Source of the DNA: Mobilitalea torta
GTDB taxonomy: Bacteria > Bacillota > Clostridia > Lachnospirales > Lachnospiraceae
DNA length: 64,000 bases
Direction of reading: 5' to 3'
NCBI RefSeq assembly: GCF_050433395.1
Contig: NZ_JBNPXH010000008.1
Coordinates: forward strand, 62,001-126,000
Each line of letters opens with the position of its first letter. The first letter of the stretch is position 1. Of the stretch, positions 40,371 through 49,045 are shown piece after piece. Position numbers and translations under genes: made by a program. A model generated the notes under the pieces. The model was given only the letters and a program-made list of their open reading frames with translations, ran no database searches and was not told the origin of the DNA.

Positions 40371-41231
40371 TTATTTTCTCATGGCCTCGTAGAATTGCCT
40401 TGGGGTCATGCCGTATTCATTTTTGAAAGCGCGAAAAAAGTTGGAATAATCGCCGAAGCCGCACCGCTCACAGACCTGGATTATGGGAAGGCCCTTAAGG
40501 ATCAATTCTTTGGCGGCGATCAGCTTCTTCTGAAGAATGTAGCGGTGAAGCGTGGTGCCGGTATGTTTTTTGAATTCCCTGGAGAGATGGAATTTGCTCA
40601 GGTAGGAATGTTTGGCCAGAGTATCCAGGGCTATCTCCTCCTCAAGATGGGAGTTGATATACTCAAGGATGCTGTCGATCAAGCGGCTCTTTTTAACATC
40701 CACATCAAACAGAACCTGATCATTGAAGGTCAGATTATTCAGATATACCATCAGCTCGGTGATATAGGCCCGGTACAGGAGGGATCTGCCGATTCCCCGG
40801 AAATGCTCCAGAGAAATCAGCTTATTCATCAGCGCCCGGATGCTTTGCTGCCACTCCACATTGACCCGGAGCACGTTTTTTCTTCCGGGATTTTCAAAGC
40901 ACCGGGTGAGATCTGTATTGTCGGCTGACAGATGGCGTAAAAAGGCTGGGCTGATCCAGAGCACAAACCGTTCATAAGCCGTTTCCCTGGAATTGACGTA
41001 TGCCTGGTGCAATTCCCTGGAATTGATCAGAATGATATCCCCGGGCTTAAGGGAATAGGCTTTGCCTTCGATCAAATAGGTGACATCCCCGGACAGGAAG
41101 AGGTAGCATTCGTAGAAATCGTGATGGTGGAGGCTTACTCCGGTCAGATCGGTATTAGAATAATGAAATATCTCATAATCCCGGGGCAGCATGTACTGAC
41201 GGGTCAGATATTCATGTGTTTTTTCGTTCAT
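40371..41231 (-). CDS. AraC-family transcriptional regulator (divergent to uxuA)
   Basis: A 286-residue regulator. The N-terminal cupin-like sensing domain (LHHHDFYECYLFLSGDVTYLIEGKAYSLKPGDIILIN) is followed by the two-helix-turn-helix AraC domain (LDTLAKHSYLSKFHLSREFKKHTGTTLHRYI and IQVCERCGFGDYSNFFRAFKNEYGMTPRQFYEAM). ATG 41231 follows AAGGAG; a longer upstream frame overlaps the divergent promoter region. Its position facing uxuA suggests control of uronate catabolism, as inference. Confidence 0.92.
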   Translation of the reverse strand: MNEKTHEYLTRQYMLPRDYEIFHYSNTDLTGVSLHHHDFYECYLFLSGDVTYLIEGKAYSLKPGDIILINSRELHQAYVNSRETAYERFVLWISPAFLRHLSADNTDLTRCFENPGRKNVLRVNVEWQQSIRALMNKLISLEHFRGIGRSLLYRAYITELMVYLNNLTFNDQVLFDVDVKKSRLIDSILEYINSHLEEEIALDTLAKHSYLSKFHLSREFKKHTGTTLHRYILQKKLIAAKELILKGLPIIQVCERCGFGDYSNFFRAFKNEYGMTPRQFYEAMRK

Positions 41232-41461
41232 AGACGCTCCTTTTAAACTAAGCAATTTTTGCAAGTCTATAAGCAAGAATAACATAGAATTTAAGGAATT
41301 GTCCAGATATAATGAAAGAAATATGTTACAATGCACGCATATTTGCTGTATTGCGACGGGAAATCTTGGTAAGATTGGTTTGGAGTTGCAAAACGTGCTC
41401 CGCGGAAGACGAATTAGTGAAGAATAGGGAAAAGATGAAATTGGAAAGGAGCGATTATACG

Positions 41462-42517
41462 ATGAAGCTTTCGTTCAGATGGTACGGAGAAGAGGATGCG
41501 GTTAAGCTGGAATATATCAGGCAGATTCCCAGTATGCACAGTATTGTTACGGCGGTGTATGATGTGCCGGTAGGTGAGGTTTGGAGCAGGGAGAGTATCC
41601 GTAAGCTAAAAAAGGCGGTAGAGGAAGCGGGACTGCATTTTGAAGTAATTGAAAGTGTGCCGGTGCATGAGGATATTAAGCTGGGGCTTCCGGCAAGGGA
41701 GAGGTATATTGAGAATTACAAGGAGAATATCCGCAGGCTGGCTGAGGCAGGGATCCGGGTGATCTGTTATAATTTTATGCCTGTGTTTGACTGGACCAGA
41801 ACCCAGCTGGACAAGGTGCTGGAGGATGGCTCTACAGCGCTGGTATATTACAGGGAGCAGTTGGAGAGGATGGACCCGCTGACAGGGGAGCTCTCCCTGC
41901 CGGGCTGGGATGCCAGCTATACCAAGGAAGGTCTGGCTCAGGTCTTTGCCCAGTATAAGAACGTGGGCGAGGAAGAACTGTGGGCCAATCTGGAGTATTT
42001 CCTGAAGCAGATTATTCCGGTGGCGGAGGAATGTGACGTGAAGATGGCAATTCATCCCGACGATCCGCCCTACAGCATCTTCGGACTTCCTCGAATCATT
42101 ACGAAGGAAGAGAATCTGGATCGTTTCCTGAAGCTGGCGGATAATAAATACAACGGGCTTACCTTCTGCACAGGCTCTCTGGGTTCGGCGGATTTCAACC
42201 ATATCGTGAGCATGGTGGATAAATACAGCGCCCAGGGCAGAATCCATTTCATGCATATGCGCAATGTGAAGCTGCTGGAGGATGGAAGCTTTGAGGAGAG
42301 TGCTCATTATTCCCCCTGCGGTTCCATGGATATGGTGGAAATTATGAAGGTTCTCCATAAGAACGGTTTCGACGGTTACGTGCGCCCCGATCACGGAAGA
42401 ATGATCTGGGGTGAGACGGGGAGGCCGGGATACGGCTTATATGACCGGGCACTTGGAGCCATGTATCTTACGGGAATATGGGAGACACTGGAGAAGAGCG
42501 GAAAGAAGGAAGGATAG
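41462..42517 (+). CDS. uxuA: D-mannonate dehydratase
   Basis: A 351-residue UxuA-family enzyme that dehydrates D-mannonate to 2-keto-3-deoxygluconate in glucuronate breakdown. It has the TIM-barrel signatures FRWYGEEDAVKLEYIRQIP, GIRVICYNFMPVFDWTRT, MAIHPDDPP and RIHFMHMRNVK, plus the C-terminal YVRPDHGRMIWGE. ATG 41462 follows AAAGGAG. It is divergent from an AraC regulator. No uxaC or uxuB is adjacent, so the rest of the pathway is elsewhere. It fits the pectin theme of the GH28 and beta-helix genes. Confidence 0.95.
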   Translation: MKLSFRWYGEEDAVKLEYIRQIPSMHSIVTAVYDVPVGEVWSRESIRKLKKAVEEAGLHFEVIESVPVHEDIKLGLPARERYIENYKENIRRLAEAGIRVICYNFMPVFDWTRTQLDKVLEDGSTALVYYREQLERMDPLTGELSLPGWDASYTKEGLAQVFAQYKNVGEEELWANLEYFLKQIIPVAEECDVKMAIHPDDPPYSIFGLPRIITKEENLDRFLKLADNKYNGLTFCTGSLGSADFNHIVSMVDKYSAQGRIHFMHMRNVKLLEDGSFEESAHYSPCGSMDMVEIMKVLHKNGFDGYVRPDHGRMIWGETGRPGYGLYDRALGAMYLTGIWETLEKSGKKEG

Positions 42518-42599
42518 ACCTGTTTTGGCAAGGAAGTAGGAACATGAAGAATAGTATATTGAAATCACTTCTTTGGGATATTAACTGGCGCTGAGGTGA

Positions 42600-42628
42600 T
42601 TGACACACGGAGCAAAATGTATTATGAT
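42600..42628 (+). promoter_or_regulatory. Promoter of the MATE-pump leader
   Basis: Perfect TTGACA (42600-42605), a 17 base spacer and TATGAT (42623-42628). Confidence 0.75.
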
Positions 42629-42634
42629 AACAAC

Positions 42635-42740
42635 TGTTGTATAAGAAAAAACCATCTCTTTGCCACCGGGTAAAGAGTACAGGGTGTTCTGAAATATTCC
42701 GTCAGGTCTTAGAAGGGATATGGAAGGGACACCCTTTTTA
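42635..42740 (+). promoter_or_regulatory. Attenuator-like leader with terminator before the MATE gene
   Basis: A first hairpin CTCTTTGCC-ACC-GGGTAAAGAG forms near 42655-42676. A long terminator follows: AGGGTGTTC (42681-42689) pairs with GGACACCCT (42727-42735), with an inner ATATTCC/GGGATAT stem and TTTTT. The MATE start is 50 bases downstream, so most transcripts should stop here unless the terminator is disrupted. No known riboswitch consensus was recognised. Confidence 0.6.
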
Positions 42741-42790
42741 TTGTATAGGAAGGGCCGTAAGCGGACCCGTTATTCAAGGAGGAAAGCAGA

Positions 42791-44095
42791 ATGGAACAAT
42801 CTGTCTTAAAAAATTATGTAAAGTATGTGAGTCTGAATATTCTTGGGATGATCGGGCTCTCCTGCTATATCCTGGCGGATACCTTTTTTGTATCAAAGGC
42901 ATTGGGGGCCGCCGGTTTAGCGGCGCTGAACTTTTCCATCTCCATCTACAGTCTGATTCACGGAACCGGGCTGATGATCGGTATCGGAGGAGCTACCCGC
43001 TATAGCATCCTAAAATACCAGAGGGAAGAGGAGCAGAAGAATATTGCTTTCACATCCAGCTTAAAGCTGGGGATTTTGGCCGGGGCGGTATTTGCCGCAA
43101 TAGGGATATTGTGGACCGTGCCTCTGGCCGTGTTGCTGGGAGCGGATGAGGTGACTCTGCCCCTGACAAGGGATTATCTGCGGACGATTCTATGTTTCGC
43201 ACCGTTTTTTATTCTGAATAATATCGTGCTGGCCTTTGTCCGCAATGATAACAACCCCAGATTATCCATGATCGCTATGCTGACAGGGAGCTTCTCCAAT
43301 ATTATTTTGGATTATGTGTTTATGTTCCCCCTGGGAATGGGTATGTTCGGTGCCGCATTCGCTACCGGATTGGCTCCTGTGATCAGCCTTGGTATCTTAT
43401 CGTTTCACTTTATATTTGGAAAGTGTAATTTGCATTGGATGCGGGTCAGAAGCCGGCTGAGGATGATCCGCGATATTCTGAGCCTGGGGCTGGCGGCATT
43501 TATTACGGAGGTGTCCTCCGCCATTGTTCTGATCACCTTCAACTGGATTATACTGAAGCTGGAGGGGAATGTGGGGGTTGCCTCCTATGGGATTGTTGCA
43601 AATCTGGCACTGGTGGGGATCTCGGTATTCACCGGAATCGCCCAGGGAATTCAGCCCCTGGTGAGCAAGGCTTATGGTTTGAGGGAGAAGCCGGTGATCA
43701 GGAAGCTGCTCCGTTATGCCGTGGTTAGTTCCCTGGTTATTGCATCCGCGATCTATCTCCTGGTATACTTCGGCTCCGGTTGGCTGACCGGGATCTTCAA
43801 CAGCGGACAGAATGCGTCCATTGCGCTTCTTGCCGAGCCGGGGCTGAAGATTTATTTTATCGGTTTCTTCTTTGCAGGAGTTAATATTATAGTATGTATG
43901 TATCTGAGTGCTGCCGAGAATGCTATGAAGGCTTTTCTTATTTCAGTAGCCAGGGGATGTGTCATCCTTGTTCCCATGGCATTCCTGTTAAGCGCTGTCT
44001 GGGGAATGACCGGAGTGTGGATGGCGTTTGTGGCGACGGAAGGGCTGGTGAGCATCCTGGCTGTCCTTATGATATTTGTTAAAAAAACCTCTTGA
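42791..44095 (+). CDS. MATE-family multidrug/cation efflux transporter
   Basis: A 434-residue protein with twelve membrane segments of the MATE family (DinF/NorM-like, MepA-like group), exporting drugs or metabolites with Na+ or H+. Seen are the ILADTFFVSKALGAAGLAALNFSISIYS first repeat, RNDNNPRLSMIAMLTGSFSNIILDYVFMFPLGMGMFGAAFATG and the second repeat IAQGIQPLVSKAYG. AGGAGG lies before the ATG. Expression is probably controlled by the leader terminator. Its stop codon TGA is part of the TTGACA promoter box of clpB. Confidence 0.93.
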   Translation: MEQSVLKNYVKYVSLNILGMIGLSCYILADTFFVSKALGAAGLAALNFSISIYSLIHGTGLMIGIGGATRYSILKYQREEEQKNIAFTSSLKLGILAGAVFAAIGILWTVPLAVLLGADEVTLPLTRDYLRTILCFAPFFILNNIVLAFVRNDNNPRLSMIAMLTGSFSNIILDYVFMFPLGMGMFGAAFATGLAPVISLGILSFHFIFGKCNLHWMRVRSRLRMIRDILSLGLAAFITEVSSAIVLITFNWIILKLEGNVGVASYGIVANLALVGISVFTGIAQGIQPLVSKAYGLREKPVIRKLLRYAVVSSLVIASAIYLLVYFGSGWLTGIFNSGQNASIALLAEPGLKIYFIGFFFAGVNIIVCMYLSAAENAMKAFLISVARGCVILVPMAFLLSAVWGMTGVWMAFVATEGLVSILAVLMIFVKKTS

Positions 44096-44119
44096 CATTT
44101 GTGTCTCATATGTTATAGT
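44092..44119 (+). promoter_or_regulatory. clpB promoter overlapping the MATE stop codon
   Basis: TTGACA (44092-44097), a 16 base spacer and TATAGT (44114-44119). The MATE stop codon is 44093-44095. Just downstream of the transcript start is the inverted repeat AAACATAG (44143-44150) / CTATGTTT (44162-44169). No CIRCE or clear CtsR site is visible. Confidence 0.7.
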
Positions 44120-44232
44120 TGATATAGAACACATGCGAACATAAACATAGTAACCAGATTGCTATGTTTGGAAACCTGTTGGGAAGGGAGGAACGGAGGA
44201 TAACCGGAAGGCTATCCCTCCTAAATAAAACG

Positions 44233-46821
44233 ATGAATATCAGTAAATTTACGCAGAATTCAATCCAATCCGTTGAGAATTGTGAAAAGCTGGCCTATGA
44301 ATACGGGCACCAGGAGATTGCTGTGGAGCATCTGCTTTACAGCCTGCTCCAGCTGGAGGACAGCTTGATTAAGAAGCTTCTGGAGAAGATGGATGTTAAT
44401 ACGGAGGTATTCCTGGCCCAGGTGAAGGGACTGCTGAACAAGCGCCCGAAGGTATCGGGAGGACAGATCTACATCGGGAATGATCTGAACAAGGTTCTGA
44501 TCTACGCGGAGAACGAGGCAAAGCAGATGGGAGATTCCTATGTATCGGTGGAGCATCTGTTTCTGAGCATGCTGCGCCAGCCGGGAAGGGAAGTCAAGAC
44601 ACTGTTTCAGGACTTCCGCATCACCCGTGAGGAGTTTTTGAAGGCTTTACAGACGGTTCGGGGCAATCAGAAGGTGGTCAGTGATAATCCGGAAGCAACC
44701 TATGATACGCTGGAGAAATACGGCTACGATCTGGTAGACAGAGCCAGGGAACAGAAGCTGGATCCGGTCATCGGCAGGGACAGTGAGATTCGGAACGTGA
44801 TCCGTATCCTATCCCGCAAGACGAAGAATAACCCGGTTCTCATCGGTGAGCCGGGAGTTGGTAAGACGGCGGTGGTGGAAGGGCTGGCCCAGAGAATTGT
44901 CCGGGGAGATGTTCCCCAGTCCCTGCAGGACAAGAAGCTCTTCGCCCTGGATATGGGGGCACTGGTAGCCGGTGCGAAGTACCGGGGAGAATTCGAGGAG
45001 AGGCTGAAGGCTGTCCTGGAGGAAGTGAAGAAGAGCGAGGGACAGATTATCCTCTTCATCGACGAGCTTCATACCATTGTGGGAGCAGGTAAGGCAGAGG
45101 GCTCCATGGATGCCGGGAATATGCTCAAGCCCATGCTGGCCAGAGGCGAGCTTCACTGTATCGGTGCCACTACCCTGAACGAATACCGTCAGCATGTGGA
45201 GAAGGATGCCGCCCTGGAGCGGAGGTTCCAGCCGGTTATGGTAGAGGAGCCTACGGTGGAGGATACCATTTCCATCCTCAGAGGGTTAAAGGAACGCTAT
45301 GAGGTATTCCATGGGGTTAAGATTACGGACAGTGCGCTGGTGAGCGCGGCAATCCTGTCAAACCGGTATATCTCGGAACGGTTTCTGCCGGATAAGGCCA
45401 TCGATCTGGTGGATGAAGCCTGCGCGCTGATTAAAACGGAACTGGATTCCATGCCTACCGAGCTGGATGATATGCAGAGGCGGATCATGCAGATGGAGAT
45501 TGAGGAAGCGGCTTTGAAGAAAGAGAACGACCGGCTCAGCGCCGACCGTCTGGCGGAGCTGCAGCAGGAGCTGGCAGAGCTGCGGGACAGCTTTGCTTCC
45601 ATGAAAGCAAAATGGGATAACGAGAAGGCTTCTGTGGAAAAGGTGAATAAACTCAAGGAAGCACTGGAAGAGCTCAATAATGAAATTGAAGTAGCGCAGC
45701 GGGGCTATGATCTGAATAAAGCGGCAGAGCTGAAATACGGCAGACTCCCGGAACTCTTAAAGCAGCTGGAGCAGGAAGAGGAGCGGCTGAAGAAGGAAGA
45801 AAAGGTACTGGTGCATGAGAATGTCAGTGAGGAGGAAATCGCCAGGATTGTGTCCCGGTGGACAGGAATTCCGGTTACCAGGCTGACAGAAGGGGAACGG
45901 ACTAAGACGCTGAATCTCAGCACCGAGCTTCATCGCCGGGTTGTGGGGCAGGATGAAGGCGTGGATAAGGTGGCGGATGCCATACTGCGTTCCAAGGCAG
46001 GAATTAAGGACCCCAGGAAGCCCATTGGTTCCTTCCTGTTCCTTGGGCCTACCGGTGTTGGTAAGACGGAGCTGGCAAAGGCCCTGGCGGAAAGCCTCTT
46101 TGACAATGAGCATAATATGGTGCGCATTGATATGAGTGAATATATGGAGAAGCATTCGGTAGCCAGGCTGATCGGTGCGCCTCCCGGATATGTGGGTTAT
46201 GAGGAGGGCGGACAGCTGACGGAAGCAATCCGCCGTAAGCCCTATGCGGTCATTCTTTTCGATGAGGTGGAGAAGGCCCATCCCGATGTATTCAATGTGC
46301 TGCTTCAGGTTCTGGATGACGGACGGATAACGGATTCCCAGGGACGGACGGTTGATTTTAAGAATACCATTCTGATCCTGACCTCCAACATCGGCTCCCG
46401 TTATCTGCTGGAGGGGATTGATGAGTCCGGTGAGATCAGCATCCGGTGCGAAGAGCTGGTAATGGATGAATTAAAGGGCTGCTTCCGCCCGGAATTCCTG
46501 AACCGCCTGGATGAAATAGTGCTGTTTAAGCCCTTGACCAGGAAGAACATCCATAGTATTGTGGATCTGATGATCGCGGATCTGAATAAGCGCCTTGCAG
46601 ACCGGGAGATTTCCATTCATCTGACCGAAGCAGCAAAGGACTTTATTGTGGAGCAGAGCTATGATCCGGTCTATGGAGCAAGGCCCTTGAGGCGTTATCT
46701 GCAGAAGAATGTGGAGACCTTAAGCGCAAGGCTTATATTAAGCGGCCAGGTAGAGCCGGAGGATACGATTACCATTGATGCAGACGGCAGCTCCTTGATC
46801 GCAAAGGTTCAAACGATATAA
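44233..46821 (+). CDS. clpB: ATP-dependent chaperone ClpB
   Basis: An 862-residue Hsp100 disaggregase that works with DnaK to rescue aggregated proteins. Domains: Clp_N repeats (1-145), AAA1 with Walker A GEPGVGKT (205-212) and FIDELHTIVGAG, a long middle coiled coil (about 400-525) that marks ClpB rather than ClpA or ClpC, AAA2 with Walker A GPTGVGKT (605-612) and VILFDEVEKAHPDV, and a D2-small domain ending YGARPLRRYLQKNVET. The start at 44233 (MNISKFTQ) fits the family but has no close ribosome site; purine-rich GGAGG tracts at 44186-44199 can pair with CCTCC at 44217-44221. An upstream ATG (44164) also lacks a site. Confidence 0.95.
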   Translation: MNISKFTQNSIQSVENCEKLAYEYGHQEIAVEHLLYSLLQLEDSLIKKLLEKMDVNTEVFLAQVKGLLNKRPKVSGGQIYIGNDLNKVLIYAENEAKQMGDSYVSVEHLFLSMLRQPGREVKTLFQDFRITREEFLKALQTVRGNQKVVSDNPEATYDTLEKYGYDLVDRAREQKLDPVIGRDSEIRNVIRILSRKTKNNPVLIGEPGVGKTAVVEGLAQRIVRGDVPQSLQDKKLFALDMGALVAGAKYRGEFEERLKAVLEEVKKSEGQIILFIDELHTIVGAGKAEGSMDAGNMLKPMLARGELHCIGATTLNEYRQHVEKDAALERRFQPVMVEEPTVEDTISILRGLKERYEVFHGVKITDSALVSAAILSNRYISERFLPDKAIDLVDEACALIKTELDSMPTELDDMQRRIMQMEIEEAALKKENDRLSADRLAELQQELAELRDSFASMKAKWDNEKASVEKVNKLKEALEELNNEIEVAQRGYDLNKAAELKYGRLPELLKQLEQEEERLKKEEKVLVHENVSEEEIARIVSRWTGIPVTRLTEGERTKTLNLSTELHRRVVGQDEGVDKVADAILRSKAGIKDPRKPIGSFLFLGPTGVGKTELAKALAESLFDNEHNMVRIDMSEYMEKHSVARLIGAPPGYVGYEEGGQLTEAIRRKPYAVILFDEVEKAHPDVFNVLLQVLDDGRITDSQGRTVDFKNTILILTSNIGSRYLLEGIDESGEISIRCEELVMDELKGCFRPEFLNRLDEIVLFKPLTRKNIHSIVDLMIADLNKRLADREISIHLTEAAKDFIVEQSYDPVYGARPLRRYLQKNVETLSARLILSGQVEPEDTITIDADGSSLIAKVQTI

Positions 46822-46859
46822 TAATCAGGAGGCCTATATACAACCGGAAACCGATGAAA

Positions 46860-47010
46860 AAGAGCCGTCGCAAAATGAATCGATGATAGCAGTTTATACA
46901 AAATAATCCTATTAATAGCACAAAAATGCGCCTTGAAATAGCTTTTGAAGCTTAGTCAAGGCGCATTTTTTATGCAATATTTTCAGCAAGTCTATTTTGC
47001 GACAGCCCCT
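46860..47010. mobile_element. MITE-like palindromic element containing a terminator
   Basis: Outer inverted repeats GTCGCAAAAT (46867-46876) and ATTTTGCGAC (46994-47003) extend to about 12 of 13 bases (GCCGTCGCAAAAT against GCTGTCGCAAAAT). Ends of the type GGCTGTCGCAAAAT are familiar to me from clostridial insertion sequences. Inside is a perfect 15 bp terminator stem (46922-46936 with 46956-46970) with T-rich flank. There is no coding capacity. It lies between the convergent clpB and oxidoreductase genes and likely serves both as terminator. Confidence 0.6.
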
Positions 47011-47022
47011 TTTGGGGTGTTA

Positions 47023-48135
47023 TTAGTCTAAAATGCCGTGAATCGGATTGTTTTTCATCGGCATAGCCCGTTCATACCGGGTTTCAAGGGGAAGATAGCG
47101 GCCCTCGGCGCTGCTTTTCTCAAAGCTGGTCAGAATCTCCAGCACATGCTGGGTCAGAGGGTAGCCAGCCCGGTAGTCCCTGCCCGTCTGCAGGGCTTTT
47201 GCCATATCCGCCAGGCCAAGACCCCGTGAATTCTCCCTGTAATCATACATGAGAGGCATCTCCCGGTATTCTCCGTCTTCTGGACGAAGGAGCTTGATGG
47301 GGCCGCCGAAGGTATTGGGGTCGGGAACCAGCAGGGTTCCTTTTGTTCCGTAGATTTCCAGCCGGGCCTGCTGGTTATAATGCACATCAAAGGTAGTAAA
47401 GATAGTTCCTACCGCACCGTTGTCAAAGCTCAGGATACCGGTAACATAAGTGGGAACCTCCACATCCACGATGGTTCCGCTCTTTGGCTGGCTGGTGATG
47501 GTTCTCTGAGGGAAGCTGGTCTTGGTCACACCTGTGACACCCTTTACGCCGCCTATGAGATTCACCAGGGCGGTGACATAGTAGGGACCCATATCCATCA
47601 TCGGGCCTCCGCCGTATTTATAATAGAACTCCGGATCCGGATGCCAGGTCTCATGACCGTGGCAGATCATGAATGCCGCGGCACCGATGGGTTCCCCGAT
47701 GAAGCCGTCGTCGATGAGGCGTCTGCAGGTCTGAATACCGGCACCCAGGAAGGTGTCCGGTGCTCCGCCCAGCATCCGGTTCTTCTCCCGGGCGAGAGCA
47801 ACTAATTTAGCGCCCTCCTCATAGCTTGCGCCCAAGGGCTTTTCACTGTATACATGCTTTCCAGCCAGCAGGGCTGCACTGGTTACTTCATAGTGCTCAT
47901 AAGGCCTGGTGAGATTGAGCACAATATCGACTTCCGGGTCGGCAAAGGCTTCGTGCATGGTTTCATATAATTTCTGAATCCCGTACTTCTCCCGGGCTTG
48001 CTCCGCCCTTTCCCGAATCAGGTCACAGACGCCGACTAATTCCAGTTCTGTAAAGACCTTTGTGAGATTCTCAAGATAAATGCCGCTGATGGCGCCGACA
48101 CCGATCATTGCTGCTTTTACTTTAGCATTATTCAT
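47023..48135 (-). CDS. Gfo/Idh/MocA-family sugar oxidoreductase
   Basis: A 370-residue NAD(P)-dependent oxidoreductase. The Rossmann motif is VKAAMIGVGAISGIYLENL; the catalytic lysine motif is SEKPLG (EKP), and the C-terminal domain has GGGPMMDMGPYYVTALVNLIG. Family members oxidise or reduce sugars and inositols. ATG 48135 follows AAAGGAG. It is the last gene of a three-gene minus-strand unit with ThuA and another oxidoreductase. The substrate is unknown. Confidence 0.92.
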   Translation of the reverse strand: MNNAKVKAAMIGVGAISGIYLENLTKVFTELELVGVCDLIRERAEQAREKYGIQKLYETMHEAFADPEVDIVLNLTRPYEHYEVTSAALLAGKHVYSEKPLGASYEEGAKLVALAREKNRMLGGAPDTFLGAGIQTCRRLIDDGFIGEPIGAAAFMICHGHETWHPDPEFYYKYGGGPMMDMGPYYVTALVNLIGGVKGVTGVTKTSFPQRTITSQPKSGTIVDVEVPTYVTGILSFDNGAVGTIFTTFDVHYNQQARLEIYGTKGTLLVPDPNTFGGPIKLLRPEDGEYREMPLMYDYRENSRGLGLADMAKALQTGRDYRAGYPLTQHVLEILTSFEKSSAEGRYLPLETRYERAMPMKNNPIHGILD

Positions 48136-48205
48136 ATTATCTCCTTTCATCCGAGGTATTGGACCATACCGCGGATGCTTCTCTCCTTTCCGGGGTTAAT
48201 ATCTG

Positions 48206-48937
48206 TTAATACATCTTGGCTGTATTTTCAAAGCGTTCGGTAGTAAGCTTGTGCTCAAGAGCATAAGCCTTTCCCCGGGCAGCCCATAGAAGGCCCCTTT
48301 CCATGATGATCTGGGCATTGGGGGATTTGTCAAACACATCGTCGTGGTGACCCAGAGAGGTATAGAATACCCTGCCGTTGCCCCAGAACTTGGTCCAGGC
48401 GACCGGCATATCAACCGGCTTGTTGGAGATGTGGTAATAATTCACCGAAGGGAAGCGGGTGGTGGCCAGCACCTCAATTGCCGGATCGATATGAAGATAA
48501 TAGTGCTCGCTGCATACCGTGAAATCCTCCAGCCCCTCGGTAATCGGACTGGAACCGTGATTGATATTGACCGTATACTCGATGCCGTCACCGCCCGGAT
48601 GGCTGACCCACTGGCCTCCGGTCATGAACTGCCATTCCGTATTGTCGCGGAAGGAATCGCACATACCTCCATGACAGCCTGCCAGGCCGACACCGGAGCC
48701 GACTGCTTTGGAAAGATTGATAACATATTGGTTGTCGATCTTGTCCATAGTCCAGCAGGCAACCACCAGATCCAGATCCGTCAGCATATCGGCATCCGCA
48801 AGGACATCCAATGTATCGGAGATCGTGCAGGTATATCCGTGTTTTTCCAGAAGTCCTGCAAAACGCTTGGAGGTGAGCTTCGGCTCGTGACCGTCCCAGC
48901 CTCCCTGTAAGATTAATACTTTCTTGTTTGTAGACAT
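48206..48937 (-). CDS. ThuA-domain (trehalose-utilisation-like) protein
   Basis: A 243-residue ThuA-like protein with a class I glutamine-amidotransferase-like fold: VLILQGGWDGHEP, LAGCHGGMCDSFRDN (Cys in place of the nucleophile elbow), TGGQWVSHPGG, and VAWTKFWGNGRVFYTSLGHHDDVF. These proteins are commonly encoded next to Gfo/Idh/MocA oxidoreductases in sugar operons and have been linked to disaccharide oxidation. AAAGGAGG precedes the ATG. Confidence 0.92.
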   Translation of the reverse strand: MSTNKKVLILQGGWDGHEPKLTSKRFAGLLEKHGYTCTISDTLDVLADADMLTDLDLVVACWTMDKIDNQYVINLSKAVGSGVGLAGCHGGMCDSFRDNTEWQFMTGGQWVSHPGGDGIEYTVNINHGSSPITEGLEDFTVCSEHYYLHIDPAIEVLATTRFPSVNYYHISNKPVDMPVAWTKFWGNGRVFYTSLGHHDDVFDKSPNAQIIMERGLLWAARGKAYALEHKLTTERFENTAKMY

Positions 48938-49045
48938 AGAGTAACCTCCTTTATAATACGGTTAATGGTAAGTGATAAGAACAGACCCATATATGCCCTG
49001 GCAGCAGAAACACGTGCTATGTTCCCGGGTACTGCATCCGCAGCA

